Shown in pieces: positions 1 to 5,429 of a DNA stretch of 6,557 nt. How positions within the stretch are numbered: position 1 is the first letter of the stretch; each line of letters opens with the position of its first letter. Source of the DNA: an uncultured Gemmatimonadota bacterium (lineage in GTDB: Bacteria; Gemmatimonadota; Gemmatimonadetes; Gemmatimonadales; Gemmatimonadaceae); NCBI GenBank assembly GCA_946479995.1, contig CAMLIU010000091.1, forward strand, positions 1-6,557, in the 5' to 3' direction. Under the pieces are notes generated by a model. The model was given only the letters and a program-made list of their open reading frames with translations. It was not told where the DNA came from and did not search any database. A program made the position numbers and the translations under genes.

Positions 1-1
1 C

Positions 2-418
2 TGGATCCTCGGCCGCGTGGACGACGTGCTCAACGTCGCCGGCCACCGCATCGGGACGATGGAAGTGGAGAGCGCGCTCGTCGAGCATCCGGCGGTCGCC
101 GAAGCAGCCGTGGTGGGCAAGAGCCACGAGCTCAAGGGACAGGCGCTCGCCGCGTTCGTCACGCTGCGCGAGGGATTCTCGCACGACCACGAGCTCCGCG
201 AGGAGTTGCGCGACTTCGTGGCGGAGAAGATCGGCGCCATCGCGCGGCCGGACGACATCCTGTTCAGCGCGGACCTTCCGAAGACCCGCTCCGGCAAGAT
301 CATGCGTCGGCTGCTGCGCGACATCGCCGAAGGCCGCGCCCTCGGCGACACCACCACGCTCGCCGACCCGAACGTGGTCGCGGCGCTGAAGGAGCAGTAC
401 GAGGGGCAGGAAGGCTGA
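2..418 (+). CDS. acs: Acetyl-CoA synthetase, C-terminal part (5' end outside window)
   Basis: Acs makes acetyl-CoA from acetate, ATP and CoA through an acetyl-AMP intermediate in the cytoplasm. Only the last 138 codons are present, covering the mobile C-terminal domain of the adenylate-forming family. The frame opens with [16 protein letters not shown], the hinge and CoA-binding motif of Acs. The hinge Asp is residue 7 of the fragment, and the Gly and Arg of GHR are residues 14 and 16. The motif [14 protein letters not shown] carries the catalytic lysine (residue 99, codon 296-298). It lies 83 residues after the GHR arginine, the same spacing as Arg526 to Lys609 of Salmonella Acs. This lysine is the one acetylated by Pat-type enzymes in other bacteria. 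Acs usually has Ser before GHR, and here it is Ala. The gene ends with TGA at 416-418, about 40 residues after the lysine, a normal C-terminus. Propionyl-CoA synthetase is a less likely alternative that the fragment cannot strictly exclude. Confidence 0.93.
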   Translation, partial: WILGRVDDVLNVAGHRIGTMEVESALVEHPAVAEAAVVGKSHELKGQALAAFVTLREGFSHDHELREELRDFVAEKIGAIARPDDILFSADLPKTRSGKIMRRLLRDIAEGRALGDTTTLADPNVVAALKEQYEGQEG

Positions 419-425
419 ACTGCGG

Positions 426-499
426 GTGAGTCGTGAAGCGTGAGACGTGAGACGTAACTGCCACCGCAGTCACGCTTCGTCTCACGCTTCACGTCTCAC
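426..499. repeat. Heptamer-rich inverted repeat downstream of acs
   Basis: Between acs and the receptor gene lies a 22-bp inverted repeat with one mismatch: arms 426-447 and 478-499, the inner 16 bp (432-447 and 478-493) being perfect. The left side has GTGAGAC twice in tandem (440-446, 447-453). The right side has CACGCTTC at 471-478 and again at 483-490. The unit looks like a low-complexity mixture of GTGAGAC and GTGAAGC blocks in both orientations. As RNA it would form a strong stem with a loop of about 30 nt. There is no T-run after it, so it is a poor intrinsic terminator. It may instead be one copy of a dispersed intergenic repeat, which one window cannot show. Confidence 0.75.
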
Positions 500-536
500 G
501 AGTTGTTCCTGTCTGCCCTGCAATTTCCTCCATCTC

Positions 537-566
537 TTGACGTTCTCCGAGCCAGCGGACTACTGT
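537..566 (+). promoter_or_regulatory. Candidate sigma-70-like promoter of the receptor gene
   Basis: A TTGACG hexamer at 537-542 is followed after 18 bp by TACTGT at 561-566. The -35 box is good; the -10 box matches the consensus at only three positions. Transcription would start near 573, right at the left edge of the dyad described next, giving a leader of about 48 nt before the ATG at 621. This is pattern matching only. Confidence 0.38.
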
Positions 567-572
567 GGGGTT

Positions 573-597
573 AATTCCGATAAAATCTGTCGGAATT
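573..597. promoter_or_regulatory. Dyad operator upstream of TonB-dependent receptor
   Basis: Two perfect 8-bp arms, AATTCCGA (573-580) and TCGGAATT (590-597), are separated by 9 bp (TAAAATCTG). The element is AT-rich against a GC-rich background and lies 24 nt before the receptor start, at the predicted transcription start. That position suits a repressor site. It does not resemble a Fur box. The length of about 25 bp and the ATTCC/GGAAT half-sites are reminiscent of operators bound by Rrf2-family regulators (the IscR, RirA and CymR group). The regulator identity is inference. As RNA the arms would also form a modest hairpin. Confidence 0.6.
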
Positions 598-620
598 GAA
601 TCGGCCACCCCTCCCCCACC

Positions 621-2771
621 ATGCTCCTCCGTTCCACGCTCCTCGCTGCCTCTGCGTATATCGTTGCAGCACAGTCACTTGTGGCACAAGCAACGAGCCA
701 CGCCGCCGACACGTCGGCCGTCGCCCGCTCCGACACGGGATCCATGCCTGGGCGGAAGCCCATCGAGCTGGATCGCGTCCGCGTCGTCGATCGAGCCGCT
801 CACCGAGACAGCTATTCGGCCACCTCGAGCCGGTCGCTCACCCGCACCGACACTCCGCTCCGCGACACGCCGCAGTCGGCCACGGTGCTCACGCGCGCCG
901 TCATCGCCGACCAGGCCATGCAGGGCATGGCCGACGTCGTCCGGTACGTGCCGGGCATGACGATGGGACTGGGCGAGGGGCACCGCGACCAGCCGACGAT
1001 CCGCGGCAACAGCTCCACGGCTGACTTCTTCGTCAACGGGGTGCGCGACGACGCCCAGTACCTGCGGGATCTCTACAACGTGGAGCGCGTGGAGGCCATT
1101 CGCGGCGCCAACGCCATGGTGTTCGGTCGAGGAGGGGGCGGCGGTGTCATCAACCGGGTGAGCAAGCAGGCCGGGTTCGCGCACCTCGCCCAGCTCACCC
1201 TGGAGGGTGGCTCGTTCGACCACGCGCGTGAAACGGGAGACGTCAACCTGCCGATCGGCAGCCGACTGGCGGTGCGCGTGAACGGCATGCTCGAGCGGTC
1301 GGGGAGCTTCCGCGACTTCTACCACCTGCGCCGCGAGGCGGTGAACCCGACCGCCACCATCCTCGCCGGCGGCACGGTGGTGAAGCTCGGCTACGAGTGG
1401 TTCGACGACGAGCGCACGGTGGATCGCGGCATCCCGTCGTTCGACGGCGCGCCAGCCTCCACGGCGGCCAGTGCCTTCTTCGGCGACCCGACGGAGAATC
1501 GCGCGAAGGCCCGCGTGGACGCGGCGGATCTGTCGCTCGAGCACAGCTTCGGTCCGGTGTCGCTCCGCTACACCACGCGCGGCGTGCGCTACGACAAGTT
1601 CTACCAGAATGTCTTCCCCGGCGCGATGACTGCCGACGGCACACAGGTGCAGCTTCGCGCCTACAATCACGCGACGAAGCGTGCCAACCTGTTCAACCAG
1701 CTCGACCTCACGCGGACGCTGGTCACGCGCTCCCTCACCCACACGCTGCTCGTGGGCGCCGAGCTGTCGCGACAGGGGACGGACGACTTCCGGGAGACCG
1801 GCTACTTCGGTGACGGAACCGCAACTTCCATCACCGTCCCCGTCGGCGCTCCGCCGACGGCCACCGGCGTGAGCTTCCGCCAGAGCGCCACCGACGCCGA
1901 CAACCACACGCGGCTCGACATCGGCGCCGGCTACGTGCAGGACCAGGTCGCGCTCGGTGAGCACTGGCAGGCCATCGCCGGCGTGCGTGTGGACCGGTTC
2001 GCCCTGCGCTTCCACGACAACCGCGCCGATCGCGACCTCGCGCGCGTGGATCATCTTGTGTCGCCGCGCGGTGGCCTCATCTTCAAGCCCGTCGAGGCGG
2101 CGTCGGTCTACGCGTCGTACAGCGTGTCGCATCTCCCCGGCTCGGGAGACCAGTTCGCGTCACTCACCCCGACGACGCAGGCGCTGGAGCCCGAGCGCTT
2201 CGTCAATCGCGAGCTGGGCGCGAAGTGGGACGCCACCCCGTCCCTCGCGCTCACGGCGGCGGTGTATCGTCTCGACCGGTCCAACAGCCAGGCGCCCGAC
2301 CCCAACGACCCGTCACGCGTCGTGCAGACGGGCGCGCAGCGCACCACGGGCGTGGAGCTCGGCGCGAGTGGCGACGTCACCGATCGCTGGCAGCTCACCG
2401 GCGGCTGGGCGATCCAGCGCGCGCGCATCGTCAGCGACATGAGGTCCGGTGCCGCGGGCGCCACGGTGCCGCTCGTCCCGCAGCACACGCTGTCGCTCTG
2501 GAACAAGGTGCAGGTCGCGCCGCGCTTCGGCCTGGGCCTCGGTGCGGTGCACCAGTCGCGCGTGTACGCCGCGCTCGACAACGCGGTCACCCTCCCCGCC
2601 TTCACCCGATACGACGCGGGACTCTACGTCGCACTGCTGCAGCACGGCCGCCTCCAGGTCAACATGGAAAACCTGCTCGGTGCCCACTACTTCGCCTCGG
2701 CGCACGGCAACAACAACATCATGCCTGGTGCGCCCCGGACGCTGCGGGTGTCGGTGAGCGTCGAGAGATGA
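621..2771 (+). CDS. TonB-dependent siderophore-type outer-membrane receptor
   Basis: This is a 716-residue outer-membrane receptor of the TonB-dependent family, which imports ligands using energy relayed by TonB-ExbB-ExbD. The N-terminus is a signal peptide (hydrophobic stretch at about residues 5-22, likely cut after AQA at 23), which supports the ATG at 621 although no Shine-Dalgarno precedes it. A possible TonB box (ELDRVRVVD) lies at about 49-57. The plug domain spans roughly 80-195 and begins with RDTPQSATVLT. It includes VRYVPGM, the conserved PTIRGN and FFVNGVRDD motifs, VERVEAIRG (about 154-162) and FGRGGGGGVINRV (about 168-180). The rest is the 22-strand beta-barrel, with NLLG and PGAPRTLRVSV near the C-terminus. 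The glycine-rich FGRGGGGGVIN segment and the C-terminal motif fit the catecholate siderophore (Fiu-like) subgroup. The ligand is therefore probably a ferric siderophore, but the sequence does not prove it. The protein ends in Arg rather than the aromatic residue usual for barrel proteins. The gene appears to stand alone behind a dyad operator. Confidence 0.93.
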   Translation: MLLRSTLLAASAYIVAAQSLVAQATSHAADTSAVARSDTGSMPGRKPIELDRVRVVDRAAHRDSYSATSSRSLTRTDTPLRDTPQSATVLTRAVIADQAMQGMADVVRYVPGMTMGLGEGHRDQPTIRGNSSTADFFVNGVRDDAQYLRDLYNVERVEAIRGANAMVFGRGGGGGVINRVSKQAGFAHLAQLTLEGGSFDHARETGDVNLPIGSRLAVRVNGMLERSGSFRDFYHLRREAVNPTATILAGGTVVKLGYEWFDDERTVDRGIPSFDGAPASTAASAFFGDPTENRAKARVDAADLSLEHSFGPVSLRYTTRGVRYDKFYQNVFPGAMTADGTQVQLRAYNHATKRANLFNQLDLTRTLVTRSLTHTLLVGAELSRQGTDDFRETGYFGDGTATSITVPVGAPPTATGVSFRQSATDADNHTRLDIGAGYVQDQVALGEHWQAIAGVRVDRFALRFHDNRADRDLARVDHLVSPRGGLIFKPVEAASVYASYSVSHLPGSGDQFASLTPTTQALEPERFVNRELGAKWDATPSLALTAAVYRLDRSNSQAPDPNDPSRVVQTGAQRTTGVELGASGDVTDRWQLTGGWAIQRARIVSDMRSGAAGATVPLVPQHTLSLWNKVQVAPRFGLGLGAVHQSRVYAALDNAVTLPAFTRYDAGLYVALLQHGRLQVNMENLLGAHYFASAHGNNNIMPGAPRTLRVSVSVER

Positions 2772-2798
2772 GCCGCTCTTCGGGAGGCGCGTGGCCCT

Positions 2799-2812
2799 CG
2801 CCGGCCCCGGCG
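2799..2812. terminator. GC hairpin after the receptor gene, weak terminator candidate
   Basis: CGCCGG (2799-2804) and CCGGCG (2807-2812) form a perfect GC-rich inverted repeat about 28 nt after the receptor stop codon. No T-run follows, so intrinsic termination is doubtful. Such short GC palindromes also arise by chance in DNA of this composition. Confidence 0.2.
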
Positions 2813-2966
2813 CTACCAGCCCCAGCCTCACCGCGAGGCCGATGGCGAAGAGCACCGGCACCGAGAGATTCCAGCCTAAACGGCGACCCATGAGGCAGTT
2901 ACTGGGCTGATTGCCATCGGTCGCACACCGTACGCATCCGCTCCCGAAGGACCATCAGTCGGACGT

Positions 2967-2987
2967 GGTACGCGGTACGATGTACGC
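2967..2987. repeat. Three tandem GTACG heptamers
   Basis: Three adjacent 7-bp units, GGTACGC, GGTACGA and TGTACGC, share the core GTACG. A further GTACGC lies at 2930-2935. The array sits about 100-120 nt before the small gene at 3086. It may be a cluster of regulator half-sites or only a short slippage repeat. Confidence 0.4.
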
Positions 2988-3085
2988 ACTGCTGCAGTTG
3001 CAGGTGGTCGACGCCCTCTCCGAGCCGAGGAGCCACTGGTACATTCCCTGCACCCTCACCAGCATCTCAACCAGCGGCCCGATCA

Positions 3086-3469
3086 ATGTCCGGCTTCATC
3101 AATCGCATGTTCCCCGAGAAGATCTTCGCCCACAAGATCGACCCGGGTGCCGAACGTCGGCTGCGCCTTGCCCAGGCCCGTGCCGAGGAATCCATCATCC
3201 GCTCGCACGTGGACAACGCGCTCATGTTCGTCGATACGCTCGCCGAGGACATGACCTTCGACCGCGCGATCGATTCCTACATTCGACAGATGTCCATCCC
3301 CGAGCCCCTCGCCAGCACGGTCGCCACGCGGACCCTGGTGATCCTCGGCCAGGACCTCGTGCCGTACCGCCGTCGCTCGCGCGAGGAAGGCGCCGCCGAC
3401 GTCCCTGAGGATTCGCGCCCGCCCCTCCGCATCGGCGACGCCAGCGCCGCGAGGGCCCGACGCGCGTAA
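3086..3469 (+). CDS. Small protein of unknown function
   Basis: The family of this 127-residue product is not recognised. It has no signal peptide or clear membrane segment, so it is probably cytoplasmic. The N-terminus (MSGFINRMFPEKIFAHKIDPG) leads into a charged, probably alpha-helical region at about 22-69, rich in Arg, Glu and Ala. A second helical or hydrophobic part follows at about 73-93 (LASTVATRTLVILGQDLVPY). The last 30 or so residues are Arg/Ala/Pro-rich and probably disordered. The codon pattern, with GC at third positions, continues through the frame, which supports a real gene. The ATG at 3086 has no Shine-Dalgarno; an in-frame ATG at 3107 is an alternative start. The gene appears monocistronic, ending 36 nt before the stem of a strong terminator and convergent with the disulfide genes on the other strand. 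Confidence 0.7.
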   Translation: MSGFINRMFPEKIFAHKIDPGAERRLRLAQARAEESIIRSHVDNALMFVDTLAEDMTFDRAIDSYIRQMSIPEPLASTVATRTLVILGQDLVPYRRRSREEGAADVPEDSRPPLRIGDASAARARRA

Positions 3470-3501
3470 GCAGGAGCAGATCGGAACAGCGGGAAGAACG
3501 C

Positions 3502-3582
3502 AAACGGCCGGATCAGAACGGAAACTGCCGGACTCTATCCATGGATAGAATCCGGCAGTTTCGGTAGAAATCCGGCCTTTTT
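3502..3582 (+). terminator. Nested hairpin terminator between convergent genes
   Basis: An inner stem pairs 3521-3532 (GAAACTGCCGGA) with 3551-3562 (TCCGGCAGTTTC) over 12 perfect bp. It continues past one C-A mismatch into CTATCC/GGATAG around a CATG centre. An outer stem pairs 3506-3513 (GGCCGGAT) with 3570-3577 (ATCCGGCC). A symmetric 7+7-nt internal loop separates the two stems. TTTTT follows at 3578-3582 and AAA precedes at 3502-3504. The structure begins 32-36 nt after the stop of the plus-strand gene and a few nt beyond the stop of the minus-strand VKOR gene. It is a good intrinsic terminator for the plus strand. For the minus strand the T-run (GTTTG) is weaker, so it may be bidirectional. 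Confidence 0.85.
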
Positions 3583-3588
3583 CCGCTC

Positions 3589-4143
3589 CTAACCCTTGTC
3601 ACCCCTCTGCTCATCCGCCGCGTTGATCGCCCGGATGCTCACCTCCTGCGTGTTCCGGATCGCCTTTCCATAGCCGGTCGCCCGCAACTGGGCAGCGGCG
3701 GCGGCGAGGGCGTCGTCCTCCATGGCTCTCACCTCGCGCAGGTCGAGGAGCGAGATCACGAGGAGGATGGTGACGATCACCGCCGAGATCACGCAGTAGG
3801 TACAGATGGCGTTGATCACGAACAGCTCGAGCCAGGTGAGCCACGCCGAGAACACCACGCCGAAGCCCGTCATCCCCACGAGCACCTGCGACACGCGGGG
3901 ACTGTCGGCGAGCGAGGCGCTCAGGCCCGCGAGCGAGACGACGAGCACCGCGAGGTAGAAGCCGATTCCCCACACTGCCACCGGCAGCCCCCACAGCGTT
4001 GCCCACTTCGAGAGCTGGACCGTCTCGCAGGAGCCCACGCTGCAGGCGAGCGTGCCGATGACACCGAGCTTGTAGAGGCTCAGGTAGGCCGCGACGAACA
4101 GGCCCGCCAGCGCGACGAGCGCCGCGAGCATGCGCTTGTTCAC
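3589..4143 (-). CDS. VKOR-family thiol oxidase (DsbB functional analogue)
   Basis: This 184-residue integral inner-membrane protein belongs to the vitamin K epoxide reductase family. Bacterial members re-oxidise DsbA-like proteins and pass electrons to quinone. Four hydrophobic segments are visible, at about 5-24, 55-75, 86-108 and 112-133. The active site is Cys114-Thr-Tyr-Cys117. The periplasmic loop pair is Cys34 and Cys39 (ACSVGSCETV). Ser45, six residues after Cys39, matches the conserved loop serine, and the motif SKWATLWGLPVAVWG is typical of the family. The 50-residue C-terminal tail is hydrophilic and carries no thioredoxin domain. That fits with its partner being the separate upstream gene; some cyanobacterial and actinobacterial VKORs are fused to theirs. 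It starts at GTG (4143), whose GTGA overlaps the TGA of the upstream DsbA-like gene, suggesting translational coupling. An in-frame ATG at 4131 is an alternative start. There is no Shine-Dalgarno of note. Confidence 0.92.
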   Translation of the reverse strand: MNKRMLAALVALAGLFVAAYLSLYKLGVIGTLACSVGSCETVQLSKWATLWGLPVAVWGIGFYLAVLVVSLAGLSASLADSPRVSQVLVGMTGFGVVFSAWLTWLELFVINAICTYCVISAVIVTILLVISLLDLREVRAMEDDALAAAAAQLRATGYGKAIRNTQEVSIRAINAADEQRGDKG

Positions 4144-4943
4144 GGCGTCGGCTTCGTGGCGGAAGTGCCGGCAGCCGCCGGAGCGGCCGCCGTGGAGTCG
4201 ACCGGCGCAGGAGCGGGCGCATTCTTCGCCGCTTCATCCACGTACTTCTTGTACGCGTCGTAGGGCACCGCACCCGGCACGACCGTGCCGTTGAAGATGA
4301 AGGTGGGCGTCTGCCCGATGCCGCGCCGCTCGCCCTCCCTGAGCGTGGCCTCGATCTGCGGGCGGTGCGTGTCGTTGTCCATGCACGCGCCGTACTTGTT
4401 CATGTCCAGCCCGATCTGCTTCGCGAGGTCGGAGATGGGGCCGCGCGGGCGGCTCGTCGCCTCGCCATTCCACTTGTCCTGGTTCATGAACAGTGCGTCG
4501 TGCATCTCCCAGAACTTCCCCTGATCGTTGGCGCATGCCGCGGCGAGCGATGCATCCCACGTATTGCGGTGGATGTTGAGCGGGAAGTCCATGAAGCGGA
4601 CGCGCACCTTGCCCGTGTTCACCAGCTCGCTGCGCACCTGCGGCTCGGTGATCACGGCGAACTGGCCGCACGCCGGGCACTCGAAGTCGGCGAACTCGAT
4701 GACTTCCACCGGCGCCGAGGGGGAGCCGAGCACGTAGCCCTCTGCCTTGAGCGGGGGCAGGTTGGGGTCGATGCGGGAGACCTGCGTCTTCGGCCGCGAC
4801 GCCGCCCACGCGAGGGCGACGAGGCCGATGATGGCGATCGCGGCGAGCGCGATCCAGAACCCGCGGCCCGGCCCGCTGCGCTTCGCAGCGCTCACCACTC
4901 CGGGGCGTCGTCCCCGTCCTCCGTCCACTCCCTTTCTTGCCAT
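4140..4943 (-). CDS. Membrane-anchored DsbA-like thiol:disulfide oxidoreductase
   Basis: This 267-residue protein is of the thioredoxin_4 type (DsbA/BdbD/DsbG-like) and introduces or exchanges disulfides in exported proteins. A basic N-terminus (about 1-28) precedes one membrane helix at about 29-48. No cleavage site is obvious, so it is probably an anchored periplasmic protein. The redox motif is Cys89-Pro-Ala-Cys92 in FADFECPACGQF. The cis-proline loop is Gln-Thr-Pro213 in GIGQTPTFIFNG. Two further cysteines, Cys137 and Cys187, sit in positions common to this family. The C-terminal 27 residues are a Pro/Ala-rich, probably disordered tail. The ATG at 4943 has a good Shine-Dalgarno (AGGGAG, 4948-4953) 4 nt upstream, which decided the start. 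It makes the gene overlap the upstream 101-aa gene by 52 nt. A GTG at 4895 would instead overlap that gene by just 4 nt (GTGA). The VKOR gene follows directly and is the likely re-oxidising partner. Confidence 0.92.
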   Translation of the reverse strand: MARKGVDGGRGRRPGVVSAAKRSGPGRGFWIALAAIAIIGLVALAWAASRPKTQVSRIDPNLPPLKAEGYVLGSPSAPVEVIEFADFECPACGQFAVITEPQVRSELVNTGKVRVRFMDFPLNIHRNTWDASLAAACANDQGKFWEMHDALFMNQDKWNGEATSRPRGPISDLAKQIGLDMNKYGACMDNDTHRPQIEATLREGERRGIGQTPTFIFNGTVVPGAVPYDAYKKYVDEAAKNAPAPAPVDSTAAAPAAAGTSATKPTP

Positions 4944-5197
4944 GATTCTCCCTGCTCGGCGCGTTTGATGGCTTCGTTGACGATGCGGCGGCTGTCCGCC
5001 ACCTCGGGGGTGTCGTACGTCGCGCGAACCTCGTAGTGAAACAGCTCGCTCTTCACGTCGCCGATGAGGCGCGTCAGCTCGGCCGGGTTCGCCAGCAGGC
5101 GGCCTTCGGCGTCGAGCTCACGGATGCGGTCGGCGAGCGCGCGGAGCAGGTCTGCCAGGTTCCGGGCGCGTCCGTCGTCGTACGTCTGGTCCGACAT
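4892..5197 (-). CDS. Acidic 101-residue protein of unknown function, first gene of the dsb unit
   Basis: The family is not recognised. The product is soluble, strongly charged and probably alpha-helical: a helix at about 10-32 (ARNLADLLRALADRIRELDA), a second at about 38-58 and a third at about 66-82. It ends in an acidic, Trp-containing tail (WQEREWTEDGDDAPEW). There is no signal peptide, membrane segment or cysteine, so it is not itself a thiol enzyme. The ATG at 5197 is chosen because the frame upstream (to 5428) has lower coding character and no helical pattern. No clear Shine-Dalgarno is present. Its end overlaps the start region of the DsbA-like gene, so the two are surely co-transcribed. 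A role in that pathway is only a guess by association. Confidence 0.72.
   Translation of the reverse strand: MSDQTYDDGRARNLADLLRALADRIRELDAEGRLLANPAELTRLIGDVKSELFHYEVRATYDTPEVADSRRIVNEAIKRAEQGESWQEREWTEDGDDAPEW
4948..4953 (-). promoter_or_regulatory. Shine-Dalgarno of the DsbA-like gene
   Basis: AGGGAG on the minus strand lies 4 nt before the ATG at 4943. It is the clearest ribosome binding site in front of a standard start codon in this window. It lies inside the coding sequence of the preceding 101-aa gene, so ribosomes translating that gene would pass over it. Confidence 0.6.
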
Positions 5198-5265
5198 TGT
5201 CGCCGTCTGGTCGGGAAGTGGACGGCGGGCGGTGGGCGTCGCTGCCGCCACCATGCCTCGCCGGA

Positions 5266-5293
5266 AAGCTAGATTGGTATCCGCATCCCGCAA
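5266..5293 (-). promoter_or_regulatory. Candidate promoter of the minus-strand dsb unit
   Basis: Read on the minus strand, TTGCGG (5288-5293) and TAGCTT (5266-5271) are spaced by 16 bp in a short AT-richer patch. Transcription would start near 5258-5260, giving a leader of about 60 nt before the ATG at 5197. Both boxes are imperfect, so this is tentative. Confidence 0.3.
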
Positions 5294-5407
5294 GCAACGG
5301 GCGCGCATACGTGGGTCGTCGGTCTCGCGCAGGCCTCCGATACGCGACGGCGCGGGGCGTGCATTGGTCACGTGGCGGACTTGACCACGACTCCGCACGC
5401 CACCAGC

Positions 5408-5429
5408 ATGCGGCCACCATGCGGCCACC
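5408..5429. repeat. 11-bp tandem duplication carrying the hydrolase start codon
   Basis: ATGCGGCCACC occurs twice head to tail (5408-5418 and 5419-5429). The second copy provides the first ATG that is in frame with the hydrolase. The first copy's ATG is in another frame because 11 is not a multiple of three. Confidence 0.8.

Larger units (their letters stand above)
2772..3085. other. Gene-free intergenic stretch
   Basis: These 314 nt hold no convincing gene. They contain a GC hairpin at 2799-2812 and a run of GTACG heptamers at 2967-2987. On the minus strand, from ATG at 2891, the reading frame starts with a hydrophobic stretch (NLSVPVLFAIGLAVRLGLV) that looks like a membrane helix. It then runs on into shadow sequence opposite the receptor gene without looking like a protein. 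It could be a remnant of a small membrane protein gene or chance. No tRNA or known riboswitch fold was recognised. Confidence 0.5.

Noticed and set aside
426..499. Interpretation of the heptamer repeats as a CRISPR array.
   Set aside because: The units are 7-16 bp in mixed orientation without regular spacers, and no cas gene is present.
573..597. Interpretation of the dyad as a Fur box.
   Set aside because: It lacks GATAAT-type hexamers and its spacing does not fit the 19-bp Fur consensus.
675..2132. A 485-codon open frame on the minus strand opposite the receptor gene.
   Set aside because: Its product is a His/Arg/Val/Ala-rich string without domains, and the plus strand encodes an unmistakable receptor. 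Long antisense frames are expected in DNA this rich in GC.
2911..3408. A 165-codon plus-strand frame overlapping the 127-aa gene.
   Set aside because: Its second half is an Arg/Pro/His-rich shadow of the 127-aa gene, and its first half lacks a ribosome binding site or recognisable motifs.
4365..5036. A 223-codon plus-strand frame opposite the DsbA-like and 101-aa genes.
   Set aside because: It has no recognisable motifs and an Arg/Ala/His-rich composition, and it lies opposite genes with clear active-site motifs; a shadow frame.
5197..5418. Upstream extension of the hydrolase frame to 5197.
   Set aside because: The extra 74 residues do not resemble the alpha/beta-hydrolase fold or a signal peptide and run through the divergent promoter region.
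5198..5428. Upstream extension of the 101-aa minus-strand gene to an ATG at 5428.
   Set aside because: The added 77 residues are Arg/Pro/Trp-rich and unstructured, cover the candidate promoter, and overlap the hydrolase start. The ATG at 5197 fits better.
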